A stretch of 64,000 bases of DNA, taken from Saprospiraceae bacterium. GTDB taxonomy: Bacteria; Bacteroidota; Bacteroidia; Chitinophagales; Saprospiraceae. The translations under genes were made by a program, and so were the position numbers. Location: positions 62,001-126,000 of the forward strand of contig JADJYH010000079.1 of the NCBI GenBank assembly GCA_016719855.1, written 5' to 3'. The notes beneath the pieces were generated by a model. The model was not told where the DNA came from and ran no database searches. It worked only from the letters and a program-made list of their open reading frames with translations. Position 1 is the first letter of the stretch, and each line of letters begins with the position of its first letter. This document shows, in pieces, positions 10,226 to 19,919 of this stretch.

Positions 10226-13200
10226 TTAAGAAGAAACTACCGAGCCTTTCCAATAATTCATGTTCCAAAAAGCTATCCCTGCAGCAAGTAGAATTCCTAT
10301 TCCAACAACCCACCTCGCCCAATGTGAAGGAATGGACATCGCCTCGTTGTTGCCGACCATCACAAACGTAGCCCAGTAAAAAGGATGTGTGAACGTTTCA
10401 TCCGCCTGTTCCAGATAGCTTTTTTGGGCTATTTGCAAGGCATCCGATTTGCCGCTCCCTGCTTTCAGTTTCCGGTGGAAATCCACGATAATGTCCTTGG
10501 CTGAGGCGTCGTTGACAGACCATAAACTCATCAATATGTTCGGGCAACCTGCATATTTGAACGCCCTCGACAGGCTCATGATGCCCTCGCCACTTATCAG
10601 CTTGCCCGCCCCCGTGTTGCAGGCGCTGAGCACAGCGAGGTCGGCATTGAGGTGCATATTGTAAAGCTCGTAGGCATGGGAGGGCGTTGTCGTCGGAGGT
10701 GTCGGCGGGGTTTGGGTGAAAACGAGTTGGGAATAAAGCGGGTCGGCGTCGTTCGTCAGGGCGTGCATGGCGAGGTGGAGGATGCGTAGTTTTTGCTTTT
10801 TGGGTGAAATCCGCTTCCGTAGCGGCAGCTTCTGTCAGGGAGATACCGTTGAAGATTCTGGCGCAAGCAGCCACTTCGCTCTTGTTGAACATCAGCGCCG
10901 GGATGCCGCCCCGCACATTGCCGAAGGCATCCAAAAACCGCAGGCTGTCCGCTTCGCCCCGCATGGCAATCGGCTCGCCGGTGTAGCTCGGTGCGACGCC
11001 GAGATAGCCTTCCAGGCAGAAAGATTTGCTCCAATCCTCCGTCAGCAGGGGTGGCGGAATATTCGTAGCGGATGTTGAAATCCCCGACGGCGTAGGGCAA
11101 ATTTCTGCAATTAATGGCCTCATTGTCAACATCTTGTGTGAGCAATGCCTGAAATGAAAGGTAGCCGATCGCCCCGTCGGGGATGATGATGAGGTTCCCT
11201 TCGGGAATGACAAGGGCAGGTTCCAGCAGGGTTTTGTAAAGCGCCCTGCTGGTTTGGGTAAATTGCTGAAAATCCGCCCTTTTTTTCCCGTCAGTGCGGC
11301 GCTTGGTCGGGTCGTATTCATGGACGAGGCGGCGGAAGGTTTGGATGTTTTTGAAGAACGTGCTGTCAATCGGTTGTCTTAAAAAGCGGACTTGCTTCTT
11401 GACTATAGCGAAAGTGTAGAGTAAGGTGTCCGTGAGGAAGTATTCGAGGAGGGTGGTATTTGCTGACAATTGGTTTTGAATGGCCTTCGGGGCAGTGGTT
11501 AAAGATTCATATTTTAAGCGGTTATAATCCGGGTAGTCTTTTTCAATAATCATTAAAAGTGAATCATTAGTTCGATTAAAATCATTAAGTAGCGCCTGCC
11601 ATTTCGTAATATTGTCAAGGTTGGCTTTTCCCTTTTTTTGCTTTTCTTCAAAAATAGCCTTCTCATAAAAAGCAATGTCACTCCTAAGCGATTGTTCTTG
11701 TTTTTGTATTTCTTTTGGAATGCCTCCAAATTCAATTGCCCTTTCTTCGTTTAGCCCCTCCAGTAGCAGAAATAGTTTGCTCTTTTCACTCATTTCAAAG
11801 CCCCTTGAAGTAAACCCAGTGTTTTCTGAATTTTTATAGCTCATCCAAGACGCTTCCATTGCCCCTGCAAAAAGTGGGGTGATATTTTCTCGAAATACCT
11901 GTCGGGATGATTCCAGTCCAATATTTTGGATGCATTTCTCAGCTACTTTATAGGCAATCTCGTAGGTGTTTAATGACTTTTCATAATTTCCTTTTTGACT
12001 CAAAATGGCTGCTTTCATGGATAACGCTTCCATTAAGACAGGCGCACGAAGCCCTGTAAGTTTTGATAAATCCTCCAAGCTGTCTATTTCATCACCTTTA
12101 AGTAATAGTTCGATAACGCCCTCAACATTTACCAGCTTTTTATCTATAGATATGCCTAATTTTGCAAGGCTGAGCTGTATTTTAGCCACAGTAGGATGTC
12201 CAGCTCCTAACATTGGTATAAGAATATGAAGCGCCTTCTTATAATAATTTTTAGCCTCTTTAATTCTATTTTGTTCCAACATCAGGTTGCCCAGTAACTT
12301 ATATGCTTCACCAGTCGCAATTTCAGTTTTTGGTATATTTACTTTATTGTAATAGTGAATAGCGTCAGTAAAAGCTTTCTCAGCCAAATTTATTTCTTTT
12401 TTTGAATAAACACAAACCAATGGTTGTCGTAATATTACCAAGTGCAAAATCCCAATTCCCATCAATTTTTTCAAACATTTCACTGGATGTAGTTAAAAAC
12501 TTAAGCGCTTCTTCAAACTTCCCTTGCGAAGAATAGGAAAAACCAAAATTCGCCAAGTTATTAGCAATAAACTTGTTCGGCTTATCCGCGTAAAGTTTAT
12601 GCAAAATCAATTTTGCTTTTTGATAGTATTGTATAGCCATATCAAAATCTCCGATATTTAAGTAACATTCTCCGATATTTTCTGTAACAGAAGAAACTCT
12701 TACATGGACTGATGAATGTGCTTTAATTGCTGCTTGTAGTGATTTTTCAAGATACTCTTTAGCTTTTTCATAATTGCCCTTTTCGTAAAATACTACCGCT
12801 GAATCATTATAAGCCAATCTTAATTTATCAAAATCAGGCTTAGGTAAATTCTCTAAAATCGAAATTGCCTTCTTATAATATTGCAAGGCGCCTTCAAGGT
12901 CGTTTTTCAGATAGAGAGCTGTGCCAAGCCGTTCTAAGCAACTTGCAACTTCCAGCATTATTTTCACCAAATAGGGCAAGCCTAATGTTCAATGCTTTAT
13001 TTAAATTGTAAATTGCTTCTTCGAATACCCCCTCGTTGGCAGCAATACTTCCAATATTCATATAGACAGTTGAAACCTCAAAATTAATTGGAGGAAGACA
13101 AGAAGCACTAAATTGGAGTACTTCTGAAATAAGGGATTTTGCTTCAGACATTTGACCAGTATTCCAAAGTAGGAGACACCATGTATTTTGACAATGAACA

Positions 13201-13496
13201 TAGTCTTCATATTGATTAAGGCTGATAAATGTTTTTGACGCTTCGTCCAGTAATTGGATTGCGCTGTCCAATTGAAATGAGTTAACCAGCGTATCCGCTT
13301 TTGTTTTCATCAAAATGGCCTGAGCAAAACGGATGCTGTCCTCGAGAGAGCCTTTGAATGTTAGAGGTAAGTTACCTTCGGTGGAGTGAACTTGTTCAGC
13401 TTTTTCTAAATCCACATCCTTCTTGCAGGTAGTAAGTGTAAAAAAAGCAGTCAACAGGACGGCTATTCCAAAAACTGGAAATGTAAATTTTCTCAT
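10226..13496 (-). CDS. Exported TPR-CHAT protease lipoprotein with C-terminal membrane segment (frameshifted)
   Basis: Caspase-like cysteine protease of the CHAT family behind a long TPR array. The start MRKFTFPVFG leads into a lipoprotein signal with FFTLTTCKKD. TPR helices (for example DLEGALQYYKKAISILENLP and NYEKAKEYLEKSL) run to about 11,800, then a linker, then the CHAT domain. The catalytic His is at 10763-10765 in LHLAMHA and the catalytic Cys at 10619-10621 in VLSACNTGAG; MSLWSVND is also typical. A hydrophobic segment WVVGIGILLAAGIAFW precedes the C-terminus. Shifts near 12,950, 12,430, 11,070 and 10,770 break the frame. The signal peptide places the protease outside the cytoplasm. 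Its target is not evident. Confidence 0.85.
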
Positions 13497-13747
13497 AAAT
13501 GCCGGTTTATTTTTGGCTTCTTGGCGAAAGTAAGCTGATTTTACAACTATGAGGTGATATTTTTAGCTAATATTTACTTTCAAGAACAAGCACTATGATT
13601 GTTGAACATTCCACCTGCGAAAAATGCTAAGGCAAGAACATCGTAAGTTACGACAAGTACCGTTCAGGCACCACCGGAAAAGGATGATGGCTAGGTTTTT
13701 CTGCCACGAGTCGAAATTTGGGAAGGCTGCCAACGTCCCTACTTTCA

Positions 13748-14818
13748 TCACCACCGAATAAGCGAAGCTCCCCAAGTGAACCCACTCCCGAACGCAGCGA
13801 TGGCAACCAAATCACCGGCTTTCACCTTCCCGGCTTCCCAAGCTTCGCAAAGTGCAATGGGGATGCTCGCCGAGGAGGTGTTGCCGAAACGTTGTATGTT
13901 GTTCCAGACCTGCTCATCCCGTAACAGAAGGTGACGCTGCACCAACTTGCTGATGCGGAGGTTGCTTTGGTGGGGGATGAACAGGTCAATGTCAGCGGGT
14001 TGCAGGCCCTGGTCATTTAGTGCCTCCATGATGACTTCCTGAAATTTCTTGACTGCCATCTTGAAACCAACCAGCGTCCATGTTTGGGAAGAACATGGCC
14101 TCGTCCATCATTTTTGGGTGAGGAAAAGCCCCCGAATTCCTCGTTTTCGTCGTATCCGAAATCAACGTCCAATTCCATTTTACGGGCATGATAACCACTG
14201 TGGCTGCCGGGGTTGGTGAAGGCAAGTTGCTCGGCGTATGTGCCATCGGCGTGGAGCTTGCAAGAGAGGATGCCCTTGTCAGGTTCATGGGTGGGTTGCA
14301 GGACTACCGCACCAGCTCCGTCGCCGAAAAGCATGGACACACTGCTACCTCGGGCGCTGAACTCCAGACCCGCCGAATGCACCTCCGATGCCACGAGCAG
14401 TATGTTCTTGTACATGCCTGACCGTATGAACTGGTCGGCAACTGTCAGCCCATACACAAAGCCGCAGCATTGGTTGCGGATGTCGAGTGCCCTTGATGTT
14501 GGTGTGGGCGATGCCCAACTCCCGCTGGAGCAAGACACCACAACCTGGAAAATAATAGTCGGGACTGAGTGTTGCGAAAATAATAAAATCAATTTCCTCC
14601 TTTGAAATACCCGCCCGTTCAATGGCGATGCCGGCTGCTTTTGCGCCAATGGAAGAGGTCGTTTCTTCGTGGCGCTTGGCGTACCGTCGTTCCCTGATGC
14701 CCGAGCGTTCCTGTATCCACTCATCGGTAGTATCGAGGTGGTGCACGAGGTCGTGGTTGCTGACCACTCGCTCGGGAACGTAATAGCCGATTCCGGCGAT
14801 TTTTGCGTTGGGCATCAT
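13748..14818 (-). CDS. fabH: 3-oxoacyl-ACP synthase III (FabH/KAS III type)
   Basis: Condensing enzyme of the thiolase superfamily that joins an acyl-CoA or acyl starter to malonyl-ACP, or transfers acyl groups in secondary pathways. Typical features are KIAGIGYYVPERVV, TTDEWIQERSGIRERR, the active-site Cys in NQCCGFVYGL, His in IPHQSNLR and Asn in GNTSSASIP, so the triad is complete. Shifts near 14,480 and 14,060-14,130 split the frame. The ATG at 14818 overlaps the stop of a 33-codon ORF, which suggests translational coupling. It lies downstream of N-acyltransferase, methyltransferase and flavoenzyme genes, so a role in making an unusual acyl product rather than housekeeping fatty acid initiation is possible (inference). 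Confidence 0.85.
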
Positions 14819-14916
14819 TCGTGTTGCGTTGGTGGTATAAAGTACGCCGGAAATCCTTTCCGGTTAGCAGCTATAGTGCTCTCTGCATACTTGTCAAGTT
14901 GTGTGTTTTCATTCAT
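14815..14916 (-). CDS. Small ORF (33 codons) translationally overlapping the KAS III start
   Basis: ATG at 14916 opens a frame beginning MNENTQLDKYAEST and ending IPPTQHE, with TGA at 14815-14817 overlapping the KAS III start codon. It has no signal peptide or membrane segment and I recognise no family. The exact overlap favours real translation or a coupling leader; it could also be the N-terminal remnant of a longer gene, since 214 bases without genes lie upstream. Confidence 0.4.
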   Translation of the reverse strand: MNENTQLDKYAESTIAANRKGFPAYFIPPTQHE

Positions 14917-15005
14917 GATGTATGTTTATTTAAAAGTTGATAAATCTATCTAAGTGAAACGAATTCAATAAAATGTACCACTCGCCAGATTTTACGAAAA
15001 CAGGG

Positions 15006-15072
15006 GTTTGGGGCGGAACGCCCCAAAAGCCCCTCTCCCCCCGACGAGCCGCCGAAGGCGGCGAGGAGGGGC
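15006..15072. repeat. Dispersed intergenic hairpin repeat, copy 1
   Basis: GTTTGGGGCGGAACGCCCC forms a hairpin, followed by a C-rich tract, GACGAGCCGCCGAAGGC and a closing GAGGAGGGGC that pairs with the C-rich tract. A closely similar unit lies at 53862-53960. Both sit just downstream of leftward genes or in intergenic space. Confidence 0.7.
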
Positions 15073-15130
15073 AGGAGTTATGTAACAGACTGGTCTATTT
15101 AATTAAATTTCTTTCACTAAATACTTTTGT

Positions 15131-16709
15131 TTAGGTGATGTTAGCTTTAAAAATCGGGCAATACTTTCCCGGTGCAATGATTCCATTCGGGTCGAGGGCT
15201 TGTTTTATGGCAGTGATTGTCTTGGCAAACGAATCGTCCGGACGGTTGAAAAAATAGGGCATCATCTGGTTGTTTAAGCGGTAGGGGTAAAGCCCAATTT
15301 CCTCGAAAGCTTTGTTGATGTCCTCGTTCCAGGCATGTGCATTGGCAATCTGGGCAGGGTCGTTGCGGTCGAAATAGACCCGGAAATAACCCTCGACGAC
15401 CATCCCGCCCAAAAAGGCGAAATTGTAAAAGCCTTGCACGTTCCATTTTTCCGATACTTGCTTGGCGGTGGCAAGTGCGGTTGAAATGACTTCACCGTGG
15501 AAAGGTAAGGCGGGCAAAGCCACCGAAAAACCAGGCATGCGCTTGTCGGCATCGAGGTCGAATGCGTCCTTTTCTGAGCTGGGTTCCATCATGGCTGCCA
15601 TTCTTTCAAGGCTGTAATTGGTAGGGATACCGTACCAAAGTTTCTTAACAACCTGAAAATATTCAACAGGCAGCAGGTGGTCGGGCGTGGTAGTCTCAAA
15701 AGAAAAAACCATGCTGCAAAGCGCCGAAAAGCGGGCTTTTACAATTTCTGTTGCAATTTGCCGCATCTCAAGGACGCCTTTCACTGCGATTGCTCCTAAC
15801 CATTCGCCAGTGTACTTATATTGTCCCAGTTGCGTGGTTCGGGGGTCATTTTTATTGGACAGGAAAGCCCATTTTTCCACAATGCTTTCGTCCATTAGCT
15901 CACGAACAGTCGCAATTACCCCTAGCAGGCGGTCTTCTTCCATTTCAAAAAATATGATAGTACCGTCCTGTTTGGGAAGCAGCCGAAGCGCCACGGCGGT
16001 GGCGATACCAAAATTTGACTGCGTAAAAGCCCGTTCAAATCCGCCCCCACACCGGGAGCATGGAACAGTCCGAGTGAAGCTTTCTCATCCATAAAATGCC
16101 AGAATCCTGTGCGAACCGTGTCGCCGTTGCCCAATACCATCTCCCAGCCAAGCACCAAATCATTGCGATGAAAAAAGACGGTAGCGCCACGTTCCTGTAG
16201 GTTGCCGACCACGCTGGTTTCTTCGCCCGAACCAGTCATGGGAACCATAAACGGGGTTTCAGACAAGGCATCAGCGAGTTGTTTTTGCGTGACCCCTGGC
16301 TCGATAATGACGTACCGGAGTTGTTCGTTGATTTCCCGAATTCGGTCCATGCCGCTTAATTCTACAACAGTTTGTCCTTCACCATGCGGCAATTTAGAAC
16401 CTTGCCCCCAGTTTTTCCGGTACTTATTGGGTGCAGTGGTAGCTTGTAGCGGTTGGCGAACCGCACGATTTCTTGCACCTCGTCAAGTGTGGTAGGTTTT
16501 AACACCGCCGGGATGTCCAATTCCGAATATTCGGTGATGTTCTGGCTGTACTGTTTAGCGATGTAATCGGATTGGACGATGCCGTTCAGGTTCTCCGCCA
16601 TATATTCGATGTAGTTATTGCATTCATGCGCACAGTGATTGAGGGAGGCATATTGTTGAACTGGCACAGGATAAGTGAATTGTCCGGTCTGTTCATATTG
16701 TTTGAGCAT
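15131..16709 (-). CDS. VAO-family FAD-dependent oxidase (4-cresol dehydrogenase type, frameshifted)
   Basis: Flavoprotein of the vanillyl-alcohol oxidase/PCMH fold. The FAD domain shows PAVLKPTTLDEVQEIVRFAN, then, reading across a shift in a GGGGG run near 16,405, PISTGKNWGQGS. Across a shift near 16,030 the family stretch GADLNGLFTQSNFGIATAV appears, and the C-terminus has DPNGIIAPGKY. These are the signatures of 4-cresol dehydrogenase/vanillyl alcohol oxidase relatives, which oxidise para-alkyl phenols or similar substrates. Total length of about 525 residues fits. The start lies four bases after the stop of the upstream acyltransferase, so the two are in one operon. Substrate unknown; an aromatic N-acyl product is one possibility (inference). 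Confidence 0.85.
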
Positions 16710-16713
16710 GATT

Positions 16714-17388
16714 TCAAATTTTTTGAAGGAGAGCTTCCTTTATCTGGTATCGTTCACTCCATTTGCTTAACAAGATTAAGCTGGGGTGACCGGCAATGTC
16801 CTGCTTGCTGATCTCCTCCACGGGTTTGAAACCATGCCGGGAATTTACCCGTGATTGATTTTCTTTACATGAAATAATCCCGCTTGCATCTTTGTGGAAT
16901 AGCACAAAAACCGCTGAACAGTCTGACATGAAAACAGCCAAGCGCAAGGAAGCTAATTCCGGCAACAAACAAAGCCGTCCTACTTCCACAACTTTTTCAC
17001 CTTTGGCGCGGGTGCTGAGATATATCTGTTCGATTTTGTCACTTGCCGAATGGAAATATCCCATCATTGGCAGCGGCACGGTTGGTTGGATATTTACAGC
17101 GTCGTAAAAATGGTAACGGGTAGCTAACTGACGAACCCAGTTTGCTGTTTCACCGGATTCATTGCCAGTTATCCTAACATAGCCTATCGGGGTGGCGATA
17201 CCTGCTACTTCGTCGTACAGCCCGAAATGATGTGACAAAGCATCAAAGGTATCCAAATTCAGCCCGTAAGGATTTTCGGAGATAAAACCGGGATATGCAT
17301 TGGTAAAAATCAAATGCCGTAAGCGAAACAGTTGTTCGAGTTCCTCCTGTGACCGAGCTTCCCGGAAAATAAGGTTGTTGGTTGTCAT
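16714..17388 (-). CDS. FeeM/LuxI-like N-acyltransferase, copy 1
   Basis: Intact 224-residue protein of the GNAT/autoinducer-synthase superfamily. It begins MTTNNLIFREARSQEELEQL with the FRLRHLIF motif used by this fold to contact acyl-ACP, and carries PIGYVRITGNESGE, PLPMMGYF, and EVGRLCLLPELASLRLAVFM, the strand-turn-helix that binds the pantetheine in GNAT enzymes. FeeM-type enzymes join acyl chains from ACP to amino acids; LuxI-type enzymes make homoserine lactones (family knowledge). The exact acceptor cannot be told from sequence. A close relative lies at 18453-19215. The downstream flavoenzyme gene follows after four bases. Confidence 0.65.
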   Translation of the reverse strand: MTTNNLIFREARSQEELEQLFRLRHLIFTNAYPGFISENPYGLNLDTFDALSHHFGLYDEVAGIATPIGYVRITGNESGETANWVRQLATRYHFYDAVNIQPTVPLPMMGYFHSASDKIEQIYLSTRAKGEKVVEVGRLCLLPELASLRLAVFMSDCSAVFVLFHKDASGIISCKENQSRVNSRHGFKPVEEISKQDIAGHPSLILLSKWSERYQIKEALLQKI

Positions 17389-17672
17389 GTCTGTTGTTTT
17401 TATTATTTCCTCTTTATACCGTTTCAGTGGGCAACCTTACCTGATTACCCTTCAAGTTCTTGGCTTTTGGAAAAAAAATTTAAGCGCATGTTCGCATCCT
17501 TGCTTCCTGCGAAAAACGCCCTTTGTTGATGATACTGCATTGGGAAATTGGTCACATAGCTCCGTTATGCTCCCAAAACTTCCGTCTGATGTTGCTTTGG
17601 AATCAAGCTCGATCAGTCATCAAAAGATGTCAATTTTCACTCGAAACCCATATCGGAACAGGCACATACCTC

Positions 17673-18317
17673 TTACCATACTCCAGGTACCATAATCCAG
17701 GTACGTTGCCGGTATAGCTCGTAAGCTTCACCAAACTGACCTTCGAGTGCTCGTTCTTCAGCTTGGATTCGAACATAATAGGCAATGCCCATCAACACCG
17801 TTGCCACTATAAGTCCGACCCATGCGCCCAGCCAAAGCGCTGTTCCGAGATAGCACAAATAGGCTCCCGTATAACTGGGATGGCGAAGGAAGGCGTACAC
17901 ACCTTTCGTCACTAAGCGATGGTCGTCCTTGATATGCACAGTAGCGGTGAAGAATTTGTCCAAAGTCCGAATGGCCAATATCCTAAGGAATAGCCCCCCA
18001 ATTATCAGCAGTAAACCCAACCAGTGGGTTGAGTTAAGCACACCATGCAATTGCGGTTTTTGATAGTATGCCCATTCCATCAAGGAAAAACTATTGGTCA
18101 ATAAGGCCAAAATCAGGATAATCCATACCGTCATACGGTCAGCGCTCCTGTGTTTAGTGGAATCCTCGATGGTTAAAGCAGGCTGCGTCATCCATATCAG
18201 GATGCAGGTAAGCATCAGCACGATGACTTTCCAGTGCCCCAGCAACGACAGGTTTCCTGCGAGTGGCAGGGCATAATAAATGAGCAGTACGAAGAAGGTG
18301 GTTGCTATTTTTTTCAT
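17673..18317 (-). CDS. Isoprenylcysteine carboxyl methyltransferase-like membrane methyltransferase
   Basis: Intact 214-residue integral membrane protein with about five hydrophobic segments. The C-terminal half holds the ICMT/phospholipid methyltransferase signature RLVTKGVYAFLRHPSYTGAY, with the SAM-binding RHP motif, and RIQAEERALEGQFGEAYELY, with the paired Glu typical of the family. Such enzymes use S-adenosylmethionine to methylate carboxylates or lipid groups at the membrane. It lies between the two acyltransferase copies in the same orientation, so it may modify their lipid product (inference). Confidence 0.8.
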   Translation of the reverse strand: MKKIATTFFVLLIYYALPLAGNLSLLGHWKVIVLMLTCILIWMTQPALTIEDSTKHRSADRMTVWIILILALLTNSFSLMEWAYYQKPQLHGVLNSTHWLGLLLIIGGLFLRILAIRTLDKFFTATVHIKDDHRLVTKGVYAFLRHPSYTGAYLCYLGTALWLGAWVGLIVATVLMGIAYYVRIQAEERALEGQFGEAYELYRQRTWIMVPGVW

Positions 18318-18401
18318 GGCTTGTATTGAATGTTATTCAAGGTGTGTTTTCATCAGACAATAAGTCAGGTCAGGTTTTGGCACAATATGGTTGTTCATTC
18401 G

Positions 18402-18420
18402 TTTGAGGTGAAACCTCAAA
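18402..18420 (-). terminator. Short hairpin downstream of acyltransferase copy 2
   Basis: TTTGAGGT (18402-18409) pairs with ACCTCAAA (18413-18420). The 8-bp stem lies between the acyltransferase stop and the methyltransferase start. No clear T tract follows, so it may attenuate rather than end transcription. Confidence 0.3.
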
Positions 18421-18452
18421 ACCACAGAAACTTTGTTGATGTCTTTGTTCCG

Positions 18453-19215
18453 TCATGCACACAGGGATTGAAGGGTGGCAAATTGTTGAACCGGGACGGG
18501 GCAAGAGAATTGCCCCGTTTGCTCGTATTGGTCGAGCATATTTTCATATTTCCGCATTAGCGATTCACTTTGTTGGCTTTTTTCACTCAACCGAAGCACC
18601 AAAACCAGACTGTCGTGGCTGGCTACTTTTTGCTTTGAAATGCCTTCAAGCGGTTTGAAGCCATACCCGGCATACACTGGCAATTGGCGCTCTTTGCAGG
18701 ATAAGATGGCATTGGATTGCTTGTGAAATAGCACAAAAACAACTGCACTTTCGATTAGGAACCGAGCCAATCTGAGGCTTTCATATTCCGGCAACAGGCA
18801 CATCCGACCACCTTCCATAAGCCTACCGCCTTTTGAGTGGATATTTTGATGGTATTGATTGATTTTTTCGCTTGCGGAGGAGAAATATTTCATCATCGGT
18901 AACGGCAAAATAGGGCGTACATTTATAGCATCGGAAAACTGGTATTGCGCAGCCAATTGACATACCCAATATGCAGTCTCTTGGCAATCGTTACCAGTTA
19001 TTCTAAGATAACCTATCGGCACAGCCTCTCCTGCTGTCTCTAAAACAACCCAAAATGATGCGCCCGGAGCATCGTAGGCATCCAACTCCAGCCCGTATGG
19101 GTTTTCGGGGATAAAACCTGGATGGGCGTTTTGAAAATCAAGTGTCGCAGGCGGAAGAGTTGTTCGAGTTCGCCTTGGTTGCGGGCTCTCTTATGGTGAA
19201 ATTTCCGTTTGTCAT
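18453..19215 (-). CDS. FeeM/LuxI-like N-acyltransferase, copy 2, with fused oxidase N-terminal remnant
   Basis: Paralogue of the protein at 16714-17388: GELEQLFRLRHLIF, GYLRITGNDCQETAYWVCQL, PLPMMKYFSSASEK and EGGRMCLLPEYESLRLARFL match it segment by segment. The ATG at 19215 gives MTNGNFTI; one shift near 19,175 and another near 19,130 join the frame. The last 28 residues, MLDQYEQTGQFSCPVPVQQF onward, match the first residues of the VAO oxidase (MLKQYEQTGQFTYPVPVQQY). So this copy ends in the beginning of a lost second oxidase gene, read in frame. It is probably the first gene of the leftward cluster and diverges from the sigma factor gene. Confidence 0.65.
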
Positions 19216-19330
19216 CGCAGTTGCTTTTCTCTTTCATACCAGTGCCACAGAGAACCTTACCCTCAAAATCCAAGAATTTCTACCTTTGGTAAAAAATCAG
19301 CCTCACTACCATGTCACCGCTAAAAGACAA

Positions 19331-19919
19331 ATGACTGACCAAACCATTTTTCGAGGGCTTTCGCAACAGCGACCATGCCGTGCTGGAGCACGTCTTGCTG
19401 GAATACCGTCCCCGTGTGGTCAAGCAAGTCTGTGCGCAGGGCGGCTCTGAGGAGGAAGCAAAAGACATTTTTCAGGAGGCATTGGTCGCTATTTACCGCA
19501 AGACGCAGCAATCTGAATTTCAACTCACAAGCAGCTTTTACACCTTCCTTTATGCCATTTGCCATAACCACTGGCTGAAAAAATGCCGTGAAAAAAAACG
19601 CCACAATGAGGTAAGATTGGAAGACCATGGGGTATCCATGACTGCTGAGGCAACGGAAACCTTCGAACAAAGCGAGCGCTATCAATTGTACATCTCCAAG
19701 TTCAAGCAGTTAGGCGAGGAGTGTCAAAAGGTACTGCGACTGAGTATTATCGAAGAGAAAAGCCCTGATGAAATCATTGCCATGCTTGGCTTCGGTAGTG
19801 TGGGATATTTGTACAAGCGAAAGTCGAACTGCAAGGATAAGCTATTCGACCTCATCCATCAGGACGCAAGTTTTAAGAAATTGAAATCATGGTACAACCA
19901 GAGCAATACGAGCAGATAG
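19331..19919 (+). CDS. ECF-type RNA polymerase sigma factor
   Basis: Sigma-70 family factor of about 195 residues. After ATG at 19331 (MTDQT) one shift in a TTTTT run near 19,349 leads to FRNSDHAVLEHVLLEYRPRV. Region 2 shows EEEAKDIFQEALVAIYRKT and FQLTSSFYTFLYAICHNHWL. Region 4 shows KQLGEECQKVLRLSIIEEKS and IIAMLGFGSVGYLYKRKSNC. It is clearly related to the factor at 58329-58901. The next gene starts inside its last codons (19889), so the partner is translationally coupled. Confidence 0.85.

Noticed and set aside
13592..13690. Zinc-ribbon or insertion-sequence fragment (HSTCEKC, then GKNIVSYDKYRSG after a shift)
   Set aside because: Too short and dependent on a shift; no transposase part or terminal repeats are visible.
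13748..16709. Flexirubin or dialkylresorcinol cluster because of a KAS III and a flavoenzyme
   Set aside because: The flavoenzyme is of the VAO type and none of the other cluster genes (aromatic lyase, second condensing enzymes, ACP) is present.
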